A model generated the notes under the pieces. It saw only the letters and a program-made list of their open reading frames with translations. It was not told the origin of the DNA and searched no databases. Positions 37,901-50,018 of a stretch of DNA of 64,000 bases are shown here, piece by piece. The position numbers and the translations under genes were made by a program. Numbering within the stretch: position 1 is the first letter of the stretch; every line of letters begins with the position of its first letter. The stretch lies in contig JACDOX010000038.1 in assembly GCA_014549065.1 (NCBI GenBank), forward strand, positions 1 to 64,000, read 5' to 3'. This DNA is from Cardinalis cardinalis. Lineage: Eukaryota > Chordata > Aves > Passeriformes > Cardinalidae.

Positions 37901-40900
37901 GAGAACTCAAATTGCTGTTTGCTGCAAGTCATGTAAGCTCTACTTTATCCGTCAGCAATTTCTTTTTAAAACACTGCCTCCTCCCTGGAGAGAGTAAACC
38001 ATCCAAAATGTAAGGATCCCTTGAATATTTGAAGAGTGGCAGTGACTGTGTAAGTAGGAGTATGCATAATTTAAAGGGGTTCTGGCAAGACAGACCTACA
38101 ATTTTGGAGCAATTAATTAGGCTGCAAATTGAACTAAGCTGACCTGTAACCCTAGGAAAGCTGGTTTTATCATCCTAGATTTTTGAAAACAAAAGGAAGC
38201 TGGGTCAGCCTCTGTCCATTTGCACATTTGTTTGCACTTCAAACCATCCTTCAAGGTTTGAAAGCAATGCCCAAGAAATAGTTGGCCAGAAAGTTCAGTC
38301 ACTATTCAAACAGATCAGGATGTCTTGGATGAAATTCATGAAGAGTTGCCAAGATGAATGAACACTTTGCATGATACAAAGAGGTTCTTGATGAAGCTTC
38401 TCCAATGTGACAGTCTGAGGTGTTACTGCACACTGGTGGAACCAAAAAAAGGGAATTATTTTCTATACAATATTTTGACAGTCTCCCTGTAAATGCTGAA
38501 AGTTTGTAGCAGCCTGACAAAAGCAGCAAAGGGATGCTCAAGACTACTTGTGAGGAGTACAGTAAGACCTTGATGTGCCAGTTTCCAAAGAAGGGAAATG
38601 AGTTGTATTTTGANTCCTAGTAGAGCTTCAGCTGAGAGAAATTAGGTCAAGCTGGCAGCAGAGGCTGAGCCCCGTGCACTGCACACATCCTCAGAGAGCA
38701 TTTACAGCTCAGCACCTCTCTGGATTAGGTCCATACATGCACTTTCCCATGCTACCTGTAGAAGTAGAGCTAATTGAAAATGCACAGAGCAATCACAATT
38801 TATGATTCAGGTTCTCTCTGTCCAAGGCTGGGATAATTTACAGCATCCTCAAGGCTTTGCCCAACTGAAGAAGTGAAATGAAGCTGGAAAACAAGAGCAC
38901 TGCCAGAATAGCAGGATTTCTCACCACTCACCTGAAGCAGATCTGATGACCCTAGGCGTGCTGTCATCCCTTCATGATTTCCAGAAATGTAAGAAGAAGA
39001 AAACATCCTTCCAGGTACTGAAGTGGAGCCTCTGGAGTCTTGTGGTTTGCTCCTGAGTGGATCACAGATTCCTCTGCATGTGTAGGAAAACCTAATCACC
39101 TTAGAGCATGGGGGAATCTCAGTTGTGTGGTATGTGCACCATGCTGCAAAGAGATGAGTGTAACTCTTTCAAATCTTGAAAACAAACAGACAAACAAAAA
39201 ACCAAATCAACAAGCTGAGACCCTGACTGGCCCTGGCCCTTCAGGTTGAGGTCTGTCCACATCCCAAATCAAGTCTCCCAGCACAAACTTCCTGCACTTC
39301 TTCTGACTGCATCCCAGGAAGTCACTACACTGCTTTCTCCAAACAGCAATCATGAACATAATACTTTTCCAAATGAAAATGCCAGATGTCCTTTTCCTTT
39401 GCTCCTAGTCTTCATCCCTGTTCATACAAGTTATACCAAGTCACCTGGCTTATCACGTCTGGATGCTTCAATTATTTCCCTTATAAAATGTATGTCTCAT
39501 TTAACCTCAAGAAAAATAGATGCAAATGCATGCAAGATTTCAGGATATTTGCATAATATATGTAAACTATGGCATCTGTCAATTTACTTGTTAATGTAAA
39601 TGCTAATATTAAAGCATTTTAGTTTAGCATCAAAATTGCAAACTCTTTGAAGTAAGGGCTGTGGCAGAGTGAAGCATCAAATGGACAAATCTTGTTTGAA
39701 AAAAGGACCTAAATGGTTTTGATCAATTTTATGTCAGGGTTTCACCCTGCTGGCACAGCATTTCACTTTACTTGCTGCTTCCCAAATTAATGACTGGTAC
39801 TGACACGGTCCACCTCCACAGCAATAGGGTTGTTAAGAGAGGTGGAGTCATTTTCATGAACACAAAATTACCCCTGCAGCCACCAGTCACTGCTTGCAAT
39901 CAATGTGCATCCCCAAGCATACCATTCTGATGAAATCCTGCCCCACACGCTACCCACTTCCCTCTCAGTGACAGGAGATACTGAGGAGGCAACTTTTGCA
40001 TCTTCTCAAGGGATCTTCATATCCTTGGCTCAACCCAGGGCATCCTCCAGGATTAGTTGGTAGTTGAGATTAATATCACAATATTTTAGGCTCAGGAGAA
40101 CTCAATTAATTTACCTCAGTATTAAATACTCCAGCTCCTTCATGAAGAGATTGTTGAAAAGAATAAACATTTCTAGATTCTGTAATGGAAATTTCTAAAG
40201 GCATCTGAGCATCTGAGCATTATTGGCTTTCAATAAGATGGGTTTTGATTTAAGAAATTTCTTGTGTGTTTTTAAAAATCCTTCCCTATGTGATGCAAAC
40301 ATGGCAAAAGCATTAACTGTTTATTTCTTCCCAACATGCAGTGCTGATGGCTCACATGTGGGGTTGCCTGAGGTGCTCTAGGTCCAGGATGTCTAGTAGG
40401 GGGACTTGAACAGAGCCAAGCAAGTGCTAAGTGATTGAGACTTTGAACTCAGGGCTCATCCCTTGAGACCAAGGTGGCAGAGAAATTGACCCTGCCCTCA
40501 GGAACTAGTCTATTCCCTCAAAAAAACCCAATTAGAAACATGCCCAGAGGCTGTGTTTGAGCACCAGTCAAAGATCTGCCTTATTCTACCACTGCAAAAC
40601 AGCGCTCTGTGCAGAGTGACAACAGTCAGAGTTTCCAAGTGAGAGAAGAACCGTCCGTTTCTCCTTTCCAGGAAATTTTCCCTTGGGAGTTGAGGAAAAA
40701 GAGAAGGAAGAAGCCAGTTCCTTCTGTTCTGCTTTGATGTGAGTCTACATCCCAGCCTTGAAGGAGCGGCGGGCACACGGTGTAAGTCACTCAGCATTTC
40801 AGCGCGCGTCCACTGCCGAAGGACAAGTGCCTGCCCAAAGCTTCACCTTGCATCCGCCAGGCCTTGGTGTCCTGCCTCCTCAGCAAGGACAGCTAATCAA

Positions 40901-41603
40901 AGGGCCACAGAGACAGGTCCAAAGCATCATGCTGCTTCAGTTTTAATTGAATGCCTCAGATAAGAAAGCGGCCACGAAGCCCTCCCACTCTGCATGTAAA
41001 ATGGGGAAGGTCAGCAGGGACTGAAAATTCAGTCGCCGCTGCAGCACAGAGAGAGCCCTGAAGTGGCTTGAGGAGGAAGAACATCTGAGCAGTTAGTTCC
41101 TAAGCAATGTGAGGCTGCAAAGCTAGAAGAAGTGGCTGGTTCATTACAACTAGCTCCTCTTCATTCCAAATAGTGTGCTTTTACCTGTATCTTAGCACAG
41201 CAAGATTCAGCGTCCAGAGCTGAAAAAGGAGTATCTCTGTGCAGGAAAGGACCAGAACCTGGGGAAGTGCCTTCATTACATGGAAAAGTCCATAATGTGA
41301 AAGGGCTAAGAGAAGCCTAATTGTTTGCTTCAATGAGTAAAGAACATCTAATAATCTTCCCCAGGTATGGGAAATACCCCTTTGCAGATGCCTTTTGTGT
41401 AACTACAATCCTAATCCCTTGTTCAAATGTCAAAAAGACACATTGAATAGCTGGTTTTCACTGACATAATGTTGGCTTCTGGTGGTGACACAAATAATCT
41501 ATGAGGGCAAACAAACCCAGCACGACTCATTAACAAAGACAGAGGCATTTCAAGAGTATTCAAGGCTTGTGTGCTCCAGACTTTCAGACTCCTGCCTTTG
41601 CTG

Positions 41604-41611
41604 TATATACA
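41604..41611 (-). promoter_or_regulatory. Pumilio-type element (UGUAUAUA)
   Basis: The minus-strand octamer TGTATATA fits UGUANAUA, inside the putative GRIN2B 3' UTR. It is a single short match. Confidence 0.25.
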
Positions 41612-43599
41612 TACTGGAAGGAGTTCTGTCCTCCCTCTGGNATGGTTGAATGTGTACCTGAAAGACTTGATATCTGAGCAGTTTGGCACAGAGACAAGGT
41701 GAGCAGAATGAAAGCTGTTTCACTTTGTTATTAGGCCCTGTGGGTCTAAGGGAAGATGAGGCTCCTGCTTCATTCCAGGGAAGGGAAGGTGAGCAAGCAC
41801 ACAGGCTGGAGTAGAATGGCCCTTGGCTCAATTTCCAGCAAACCACGTTGCCACAGCCCTGGTTCCAGAGTCTGAGACATTATGCTTGGAAATCTGAATC
41901 TTCAGAGCATTCTCCAAATGTCTGCTTAAACTCTGGTCCACTGGATGGGTCCACCAGTAACAAATGCAGAGCTAGTGCAAAATGGTCACAGGTGGAAGAT
42001 ACCATATTCTTTGTAAGGAAGCAGGTGGAATCTACAAGGTACTTGAGCAAAGTAAGATAAACAATACCCCTAAGTTGTGTGTAATGACTTCTCTGCCCTC
42101 ATAAATCACTGAAGGACACAAAGGAGTCTCATAAAGGAGTGAGAGCCCTTTTTCTTAACATGCAGGTGCAGGAGGTCACAAGGGCAAAAAGGATGGGACT
42201 AGCAGGCAGAAGAAGTGGGAAGAATGGTAAATAGCCAAATATTCACTGGAGGAACAGGCTAGATTTGTAACTAATAATGAGAAAAGCTTCATAAAGCAGA
42301 CAAAGTCTCTTCTTCCCTGTAGGAGTCAAAAAGCAATCACAGATAGTGCATGGCAGAGGGATTGGCAACAGGGAGAAACAGGCTAACTAGGACCCACAGA
42401 GGCCAAGAAGATGCTTCAGGATTTGGTCTTTTTATGCTAACGGGACTCTCCCCCTCTTTTTTCCACTAAGAGGTAATGTTCCCATGGATCCTCTTTCATA
42501 CCTGGCTCAGAAGTCAAGAACCCACCAGTCTAGCTGGTCTACACCATCATTGCCTTCAGGTCCTTCTTATCTACTTCACCCAAGTCTATATTGACTTGAG
42601 CACAAGACAAGATTTNTATCCAGGATTCTTTTTCCTAGCACACTGCTAGAGGTGTGCCCTAGGTTGATACTGAGACTTCACTTTTTTTCAGACTTCTCAG
42701 TCAGTGCTGAACACAATTTATTTAATAGCTTATTTTAAGCTATATGGTACACTCTTTGCCTCTTACCTTCCAGTCTACAGTGTAGAAGACACCCAGACAA
42801 AAAGGACAGGAGCATCAGAGAAGGTCCCTGCTAGTTGGTGGGGCAATATTTTAGAGATTGTGTGGGAGATGGGAGCATGAGGGAGTGAAGCTGAAATTCA
42901 TTTGCAGGAGACCTGATTCACTCAGGCACATGGAATACCTTCAAAGCGGGATAAACAGAGCAACCTACCAACTTTCCTTGACCATTGCAGAAACCAGCAT
43001 CTCCTGTCTTCCAGGCAAGAAGGACACAGCATGTGCTGAGGAACCACCTTGATCCACAGCAGAGTGAGGTGAGCGCTATCACCTGCTCAAAGGCAATGTA
43101 GTTCTTCAGCACCTGGAATCAGAGCCCTCAGGGGAGATAAAGAGCACTGATACCTCACACCTTCAGGGGAGCAGAGAACCACAGCCATCATTTCTAAGAG
43201 GGTCTGGAATGCTGAGATGACCTACTGTTTTGTCTAGAATTTGGATAAGCAGTCTGCTTCCTTTAGTAAACGGGGGAGAGGAGTAAAATTTTTTACGTAG
43301 TGAAGAATGGCACCAATATATCCTGCAAAAGGACACTACCTTATTCTTTTACTCAGAAAGAAATTTGAAGAGCCCCTGGTTTAACTCCTATAATTCACAT
43401 TACAAAAAAAAAAGAATTTTTTCAGTCCTTCGTTAATGTCTTACCTCCTTTGTACCTGCCTCCCACTATTATTACCTCAACTACTCAGCAATCTTAAATC
43501 AAGAAGAAAAAATCATGATGAATGCAACACTCAAAAGCAATTCATGGCCATTTTCAATTTGCCTTTTGGTTTTTGGAGTCCTTGGGATTCATTCTGTTC

Positions 43600-43633
43600 T
43601 TATTTTCAAGGTTTTCTTATTTTCAAGGTTTTC
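43600..43633 (+). repeat. 17-bp tandem duplication
   Basis: Two perfect adjacent copies of TTATTTTCAAGGTTTTC (43600-43616 and 43617-43633), with the preceding TTC also shared. Confidence 0.93.
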
Positions 43634-43867
43634 TTCCCAGATAAAAAAATCTTTTCATATAGAATGAGTTGTGTTTTTTCCTTCTTTTTTTTACATAATC
43701 ACAAGATTCCAGCTACCAAGATTGAATACTAAGACTGAAGAAAAACATTATGTATTGTGAATCTCACTGTAAAAGCCATGACTGCAGTATATCCCTCTCT
43801 CATACACCACTGCTTCTCTCTTCCTTCTTTTCCCTCAGTAACTAAACAAAAACACCCTTTGCACAGC

Positions 43868-43889
43868 TTTTATTCTTGATCATTTTATT
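43868..43889 (-). terminator. Candidate internal GRIN2B poly(A) signal pair
   Basis: Two AATAAA hexamers on the minus strand (43884-43889 and 43868-43873) are followed by CTGTGCAAAG and then a strong GU/U-rich element, GGGTGTTTTTGTTTAG, at about 43845-43860. This is a good arrangement for cleavage near 43860. It would correspond to a 3' UTR of about 12.3 kb. Confidence 0.35.
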
Positions 43890-44015
43890 TTGGTGGTTTT
43901 CATGCTACATAAAAATTAGTTTTTATATCAAAAAATTATTCACAATATTTCCAAAATAGTTCAAGTTTTTTTTTTCTTTTTGTGTTTTTTAAATATTTTT
44001 AATGTATTTTTATTT

Positions 44016-44104
44016 NNNNNNNNNNNNNNNNNNNNNNNNNNNNNNNNNNNNNNNNNNNNNNNNNNNNNNNNNNNNNNNNNNNNNNNNNNNNNNNNNNNNN
44101 NNNN
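44016..44104. other. Assembly gap of 89 Ns
   Basis: A run of N interrupts the sequence. The left flank (43966-44015) is T-rich and the right flank (44118-44145) is A-rich, so the missing DNA probably includes an AT-rich or foldback stretch that failed to assemble. The true length is unknown. Confidence 0.99.
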
Positions 44105-44240
44105 TTTTACATTTGCATATGTAAAAAAAAAAAAGAAAAATAACAAAACTTTTTATATCATTTACTTGAGAAATAAAAAGTCATTTGGCACTCATGTCTC
44201 TGTGGCTCTGATTTTCACCAGTGAAGTGGCTGGAGGTGGG

Positions 44241-44272
44241 CGTGTGTGTGTGTGTGTGCACGTGCACACACA
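44241..44272. repeat. GT repeat merging into a 22-bp perfect palindrome
   Basis: A GT run from 44242 leads into a self-complementary stretch at 44251-44272 centred on GTGCAC|GTGCAC (centre between 44261 and 44262). It is alternating purine-pyrimidine throughout, so it has both cruciform and Z-DNA potential. Confidence 0.85.
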
Positions 44273-45587
44273 GATGCATGCATAAAGGGTACGAAGAGGA
44301 GGCGAAATTTAGGCAGAGATGGTCTCAGAAGCGGACAGGATATATCTGCTGTGTTCAACAGCCTGATGGGTGGCCAGGTTCACCACAAGGTACCAACAGC
44401 TCAAGAGAAGAGGAGGTAGCAGTGTTGGGCAGTAGAAGACTTAGACTAGAGGTGAGTATTTATTTTTCTTTTGGTTGATAGACTGAGCTTACCAAAGGTG
44501 CTCTCCAAAGTAAATGTACACTAGTTAGAAAGCAAATACAGCTGAAGTTGACCTGTGACAGGTCTAGAGACGCTACCTGCCCCAACCCTAGTAGACACAA
44601 CAGTCCTCCACTGCTGTCCTCAGCCACTTCCAAGTGCCAAAGGATGAAGGTGCTGCGTTTTCCCTTAGGTGTCATAATATTGAGAGCTGGCCAGCTGCCC
44701 ATGCACCACCTTTAATTCCTACTTCATGGTCTGTGAGACTCTGCTCAGCCTTAAATGATGTTGTCCAAGTTCAGAGTCATTCCTACCCACTTGCAAACAG
44801 GTCAGGAGAAGCAAGGCTGAAGACCTCTGGCCCATTCAGGGTCATTCATTTGTCCCTGTTGCAGACCTACATGCCTGGCTCCTGCTCCAGTGTGGGAAGG
44901 ACTGTGCAGGGGTCAGTGAACCATCTTCCCCTGCCTGCCCTCCAGCCTGATCCACAGCCCACACATACTAGAGGATGATCAGCTGTGGGTGACCATTCCC
45001 TCTGGGTCAGGCCCCTCTGCTACAGGGGTCTTGTCCCAAGAATGGCCATGGAAACTGCCAATTCCATCCCCACCTGGACAATCTTGCATGGCTTCAGAAG
45101 GGCAGGACTCAAGGGTCAGACAGGCTCCCTGCCTAGCAACAGCCTTTCATGCAATGGCCAAAGCTCACTGGAGAAGCATTTTAACATTTTTTAAGGGAAA
45201 AAAAGAGAAATTTTAAAAGGAAGGAAAGAGAGGGAGTACCAAAAAAACACCAAAAAAANCCCCACAACTACAACAAAAATCTCCAAAGCCCACTTGTGCA
45301 ACAATTAAATATTTTGTCTTCTGTGACTCCACAGGGAAGTCAGTGAAAAGCTACTTCCTGAAAGGCTGCTGCCTCCACTATATACCAGGCCTCACCTCCA
45401 ATTACAGATGGTGCTTTGGTCACTGGCAAAGAGACGTTTCAAGATAGCCCTGCCATTCAGGAAAAACATGTACAAAGGAAAGACCCCAAATACAGCTGAA
45501 CCATACAAACAATAACCGCACAGAACTGAGGTCTCGGAAAGTTGTATTGCTGAAAACACCTCCCTGCGCCCACTAAAAGGACTGTGT

Positions 45588-45611
45588 AAACAAACAAACA
45601 AACAAACAAAC
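45588..45611 (+). repeat. (AAAC)6 microsatellite
   Basis: Six perfect tetranucleotide units, just before the poly-C tract. Confidence 0.95.
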
Positions 45612-45648
45612 ATACAAAATAAATCAACAGCTAAACAATAAACCTTCT

Positions 45649-45671
45649 CCCCNCNCCCCCCCCCCCNNTAN
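45649..45671. repeat. Poly-C tract with clustered Ns
   Basis: A run of about 18 C is broken by N at 45653 and 45655, followed by N at 45667, 45668 and 45671. This is a low-quality homopolymer region. Its exact length is unreliable. Confidence 0.9.
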
Positions 45672-48600
45672 AAATTTTGAAAATGCAAAGCTAAAAAGAG
45701 CAGTTTGCTGTGTTTCTGACCTCAGGTGAGAGACAGCCTGCTCCAAAGATAGGAAAAGCAACCAGACAGGCAGAGGCCTCCAAAGCTAGCAGCTTCCTGT
45801 GCTAACCTCCACACTGACTGCTGTCCAGTGGGAAGGTCATTTCCTACAGCACCTCTTGAAGGCCCCAGCTTGCTAGGAGTTTTTAGGTGTATAGCATGTT
45901 GATAATAGCAATAATATCTAAAATACACACACGCACATGTACAAGCATTCACACACATATATCTTCTCTTCCATAAAAGACAAACCTGGCAGAGCACAGG
46001 ATACAGTTTGATGGAGAGGAAAGAGCAGCTAGACATGGAAGAAAGCAGAGGAAGTGGATGGAAGTGGTCTGATAGAATGAATCATTGAAGACCACAGATA
46101 ATTCTCTTACATTTCATATATATGAAGAAAACNAAACCATCAAAAAGGCCCAGCGACACCAGCACTAAAGGGCTGGCTAAGCAGACTTAAGATAGGCTAA
46201 ATGATGAGTGCCCTAGCCCCTAAATGTTGCTCCTTCCTTTTCTGACTAATCATGGCATCTCTTCATTGGGTCCTGATTGTCTTTTCTGGCTGCTGACAGA
46301 GGACAGCAGGGTCTTGTTCAGCAGTTGGCCAGTTAAAGTGCTGTGCCAGTTGCTGTAGGGCCCTCCCAGAAGGTCATCCTCTCTGGTGCTAGCAGCCTTG
46401 TGATCTCTCCTGGAAATGAATGGGATGGAGAACAGCTGCAGAAAGTTTACTTCCTTCTACTCTCCCTTTTCACTGTCCCCTCTGGAGAAATGGAAACCCT
46501 CCAGAGTGCAGGATTTGCAAGCTCCCTACTCAGCTCCAAGCAGCAAAANTGATGTTCTTCCAGATAATGGGATGGGAGACCAATTCACCTCAGCTCAGCT
46601 NTTTTGTGCGTCGATCTGACACAAGAGAAAGAAAGGACAGGCTAGTGTTTTCTTGCAAGTGGAATTTCAGTGCTTGCATTCCCCAAGGAGGCAGCAAAAT
46701 GAATAGCAAGGGAGTCTCTTGTTACAGTCACAGATCAGATTGACCAGATCTCTCCCAAAAGACCTTACCAGTCGGGGTGTGATTGTCTTCCTGCCCCACC
46801 TACCAGTTAAGGCCAAAGTAGGTAATGAGTGTGGCACAATGGTTTGGAAATGTGGCACAGTGGATGAAGCACAGAAGTGAATGAACACATGGAATGGGTT
46901 TCTGATGCTGTAGTCAAACCCTCTTCAGGGAGTTGCATCCCAGCCTCATCACTGATTCAGATCTGGTCCCCTGGAATCCAAAGAAAGCAGCCATGCCAGG
47001 GTGTACCAGGAAGGAACAAGAGGGTTGCCAATTTACCTGCAGGTACCTACCATCACCTGGCTTTAGCAGCACACGGCTCCCATCACTTTTGTCTCAGCTC
47101 AAACACATGCGTACAAACACCTAAGCACAGTGGCACCACACATACAAATGTGTGCAGGCTGCATAAATACACACACCAACATGAACCCACCCCTGCCCCC
47201 CACGACAGACACGTGCAAGAAATACAGACAAGTAGCAACAGGCATGCAACATACACATGGTGATCCCAAGCAGAGGAAACCACTCTAAGCTACGTTCAAG
47301 CATGGTAGGTTCCTGGGAGATGAATCCTGGCAAAATACACGCAAGGAAGAAAATCCAAAAAAGCCATTCCAGGCATCTAAACCCCTAAGTAGCTCTTCCG
47401 AAAGCTCCTTGAATTTCACAGGAGTTTAGCTGCCTGTGAAGATGGATCTGGCTCCAAGGCTTGGAAGGAAAGCAGAGGGAGAAAGTACAAAACTTGAATC
47501 TTATCCCCTTGACTGATTTTTGTCTGTTCAGGGACAGGTATCACCTATTTCTGGTTGACATGGAACTTACCAGCCAAGTGCCCAAGGACCTAGAGAGAAG
47601 TCTCATGTAACAGATGCATTCTCTCTGGGCACCCTGCAAATGTTGCCTTTATGCTGTACTTTTGGCACATTGAATAAGCAAAGGAAACACAGCAAAGGGC
47701 CTCATGATGTTCAGAAAGGTAACTCACTGTTTTGCCATAAATTAATCTATGGGATGTTCTCCCAAGGAGATACCTATCTGCACCACTNCAGTAGCACTAA
47801 ATGGGCCAGCATTTCCAACTCCATCTATGTTTAGAGTTCTGCCAGGAGTCACTCAAAAGTGCAAACATACACCTCCCAGACTTCCAGGTGTTTGTAGCCA
47901 TGAATTCACTGGCACACAGACCTCCACAGACCGTGCTGGGACAGTTTTGCCGACATCATAGCAAGGGAACATCAGAAGCCTGACTGCCCTCCTCACACCT
48001 GGGAGCAGAGATCCATTCCCAGGTGGCTGTGGTGGTTTTTCTCACTCAGAAATCGGAAACACAGGCCTGCAATGGAATGGCAGGTTGAGCAAGAGTTAGC
48101 TGCAGCTGGGAGAAGATTGCTGCTCTGAATAACCTCTGGCCTTGCTGATCCTTTGCATCGCTCCCTGCACTGCCCATGTACTCCCATACAGCTACACTAC
48201 ACACACAGAAACTGACTGGCCCTTTCTCAGACTGTGGCCAGCAGACCTTGGTGTTTTCGGGGATAAGCAGCCAGTGCCAGGGACATTTAGGATGGTGGGT
48301 TGATGGACGTTCATTAAGGAACAATGCAAATTGTCAAAAAGGGAAGGAAGGAGATGTCTTGGCATCTGCCTAAAGCCTCTACCAGTCTCACATTGGCTCT
48401 CTCCATGCTTCTTCACCATCCTGTCACTCTCCTTACTGCTATGACAGACCACCAACCCTAGCAGATAATGCCAAGTACCAGCTTATACTGACTTGTCAGA
48501 CAGAAAGGGACCAAATACTACCGGGGGTTCACTCTCAGGTCTGCAACACAGCAGAACTTCACACAGGTCTTTAGAAGCCTCTAGGCAATAAAGAAGGTAC

Positions 48601-49799
48601 TCTGTGCTTTTAAAAGATAGCATACTTCTCTCCAGCAGCCTTGCTTTATTCACATAGAGTAAAAGCAAAGAAACTGTACTGATCCTGATATGGGTCCACC
48701 TGGAGTGGATAAAAACTCTCTCCCTGCTATAAATTTATCAGTCAGCCATCAAGGACAGAAATTAGGTTATTTTCCGGGCTTTCGCAGAAAATACAATTTC
48801 ACTGCTCCCTTGCATGGGCAAATTTGCCATACTGATGATTTTTGAGTGTGCAAGAGCAGAACACTACCTCAGTGAACATGATAGAGAAGTCAAAAATAGC
48901 TACAAAATATNATCTTTTAAAAATCTGGTCATGGCTAGAATTTTCCAGGAGAGAAGAAGTGGACGCCTGCCCTTCACTCATCTTCTACACTGCATTGCAC
49001 AGGCTGATGAAGACAACAGAGCAACAAGAGAGTAATAAGAGAAGGAGAGTGGGAAAACAGCCAACATAAGTAATTCTGAGGGAACAGGGATTGAGATGAA
49101 ATTGAAGAATTGGTGTAAGATGGGAAAGTAGATAAGAGGCCAGGGAGATGAAGCAGTAAGCTGCTGGAGAGATCAAAACACCTGAAAATGAGGTTCTGCT
49201 AAGAGGAAGGACAAAGAGCTGAGGAAATAAAATGGTCANGAATGGCACAGAGGGTCTGAGACCATGCTCCCTCCTCTTTCACTGGTACTGGAAAGATCAC
49301 AAAAAGAGGGAGAAGGAAGGGCTGGCCAGGAGAGGAAGGCCCATAGGGAGATCCCTGTAATCCACAGTAACAAATGTACCCTGCTGACATCCCAGGGAGA
49401 AGACAATGGGGACCAGGGAAGAGGAAGTAATCAAAGAGCAAAGCACATAGAGAAGGAAACAGCCTTGTGCCTCACACAAACAGTCCCTAGCAATCGACAC
49501 GGCTTTTATTACAGGAAATTATTAACACCCTCTGCTACCCACCACCCCTTACCAATCCCAAACCTCCCCTCTCTGGGGACCCTTTCTTGGCACACACATA
49601 TAACATCCAGATAAACTTTCCGAACCAGCAAAAGCAACCACTGAAACAACTTCAAACACCACAGACCAATAAAACCACAATTTAGAAGTTAACTTTCCCA
49701 ACCCCCCCCATGCCATTATTTAATAAGGAAATACTGTACAGATATAAAACCCACCCTTTTCCCAACCTGAATATAATTGCTTGAGCTAGTTTCTGTACA

Positions 49800-49819
49800 T
49801 ATTTACACATGTATTTACA
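49800..49819 (-). promoter_or_regulatory. Tandem Pumilio-type elements
   Basis: Two exact TGTAAATA octamers on the minus strand (49812-49819 and 49800-49807) lie 12 bases apart, in TGTGTAAATACATGTGTAAA. They sit in an AT-rich block (49690-49920) of UTR character. Closely paired sites are typical of strongly bound PUM targets. Confidence 0.45.
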
Positions 49820-49980
49820 CAGTAATGCTGCAGTCAAGAAACCAGATGATGTAAAAGTCACAAAGTGAATACATAAATTAAATAACTACCAGCAGAACAT
49901 TAGGAAAGGTCACGCTGTTCCTACTTGGCAAAAATGTGTTGTGGGACAGAGTCATTAAGTGTACTGCAATGTACTCTGTG

Positions 49981-49982
<2 letters not shown>

Positions 49983-50016
<34 letters not shown>
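49983..50016 (+). repeat. (GT)17 microsatellite
   Basis: Thirty-four bases of perfect GT dinucleotide, reading as (AC)17 in the GRIN2B sense. It lies in the putative 3' UTR. Confidence 0.97.
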
Positions 50017-50018
<2 letters not shown>

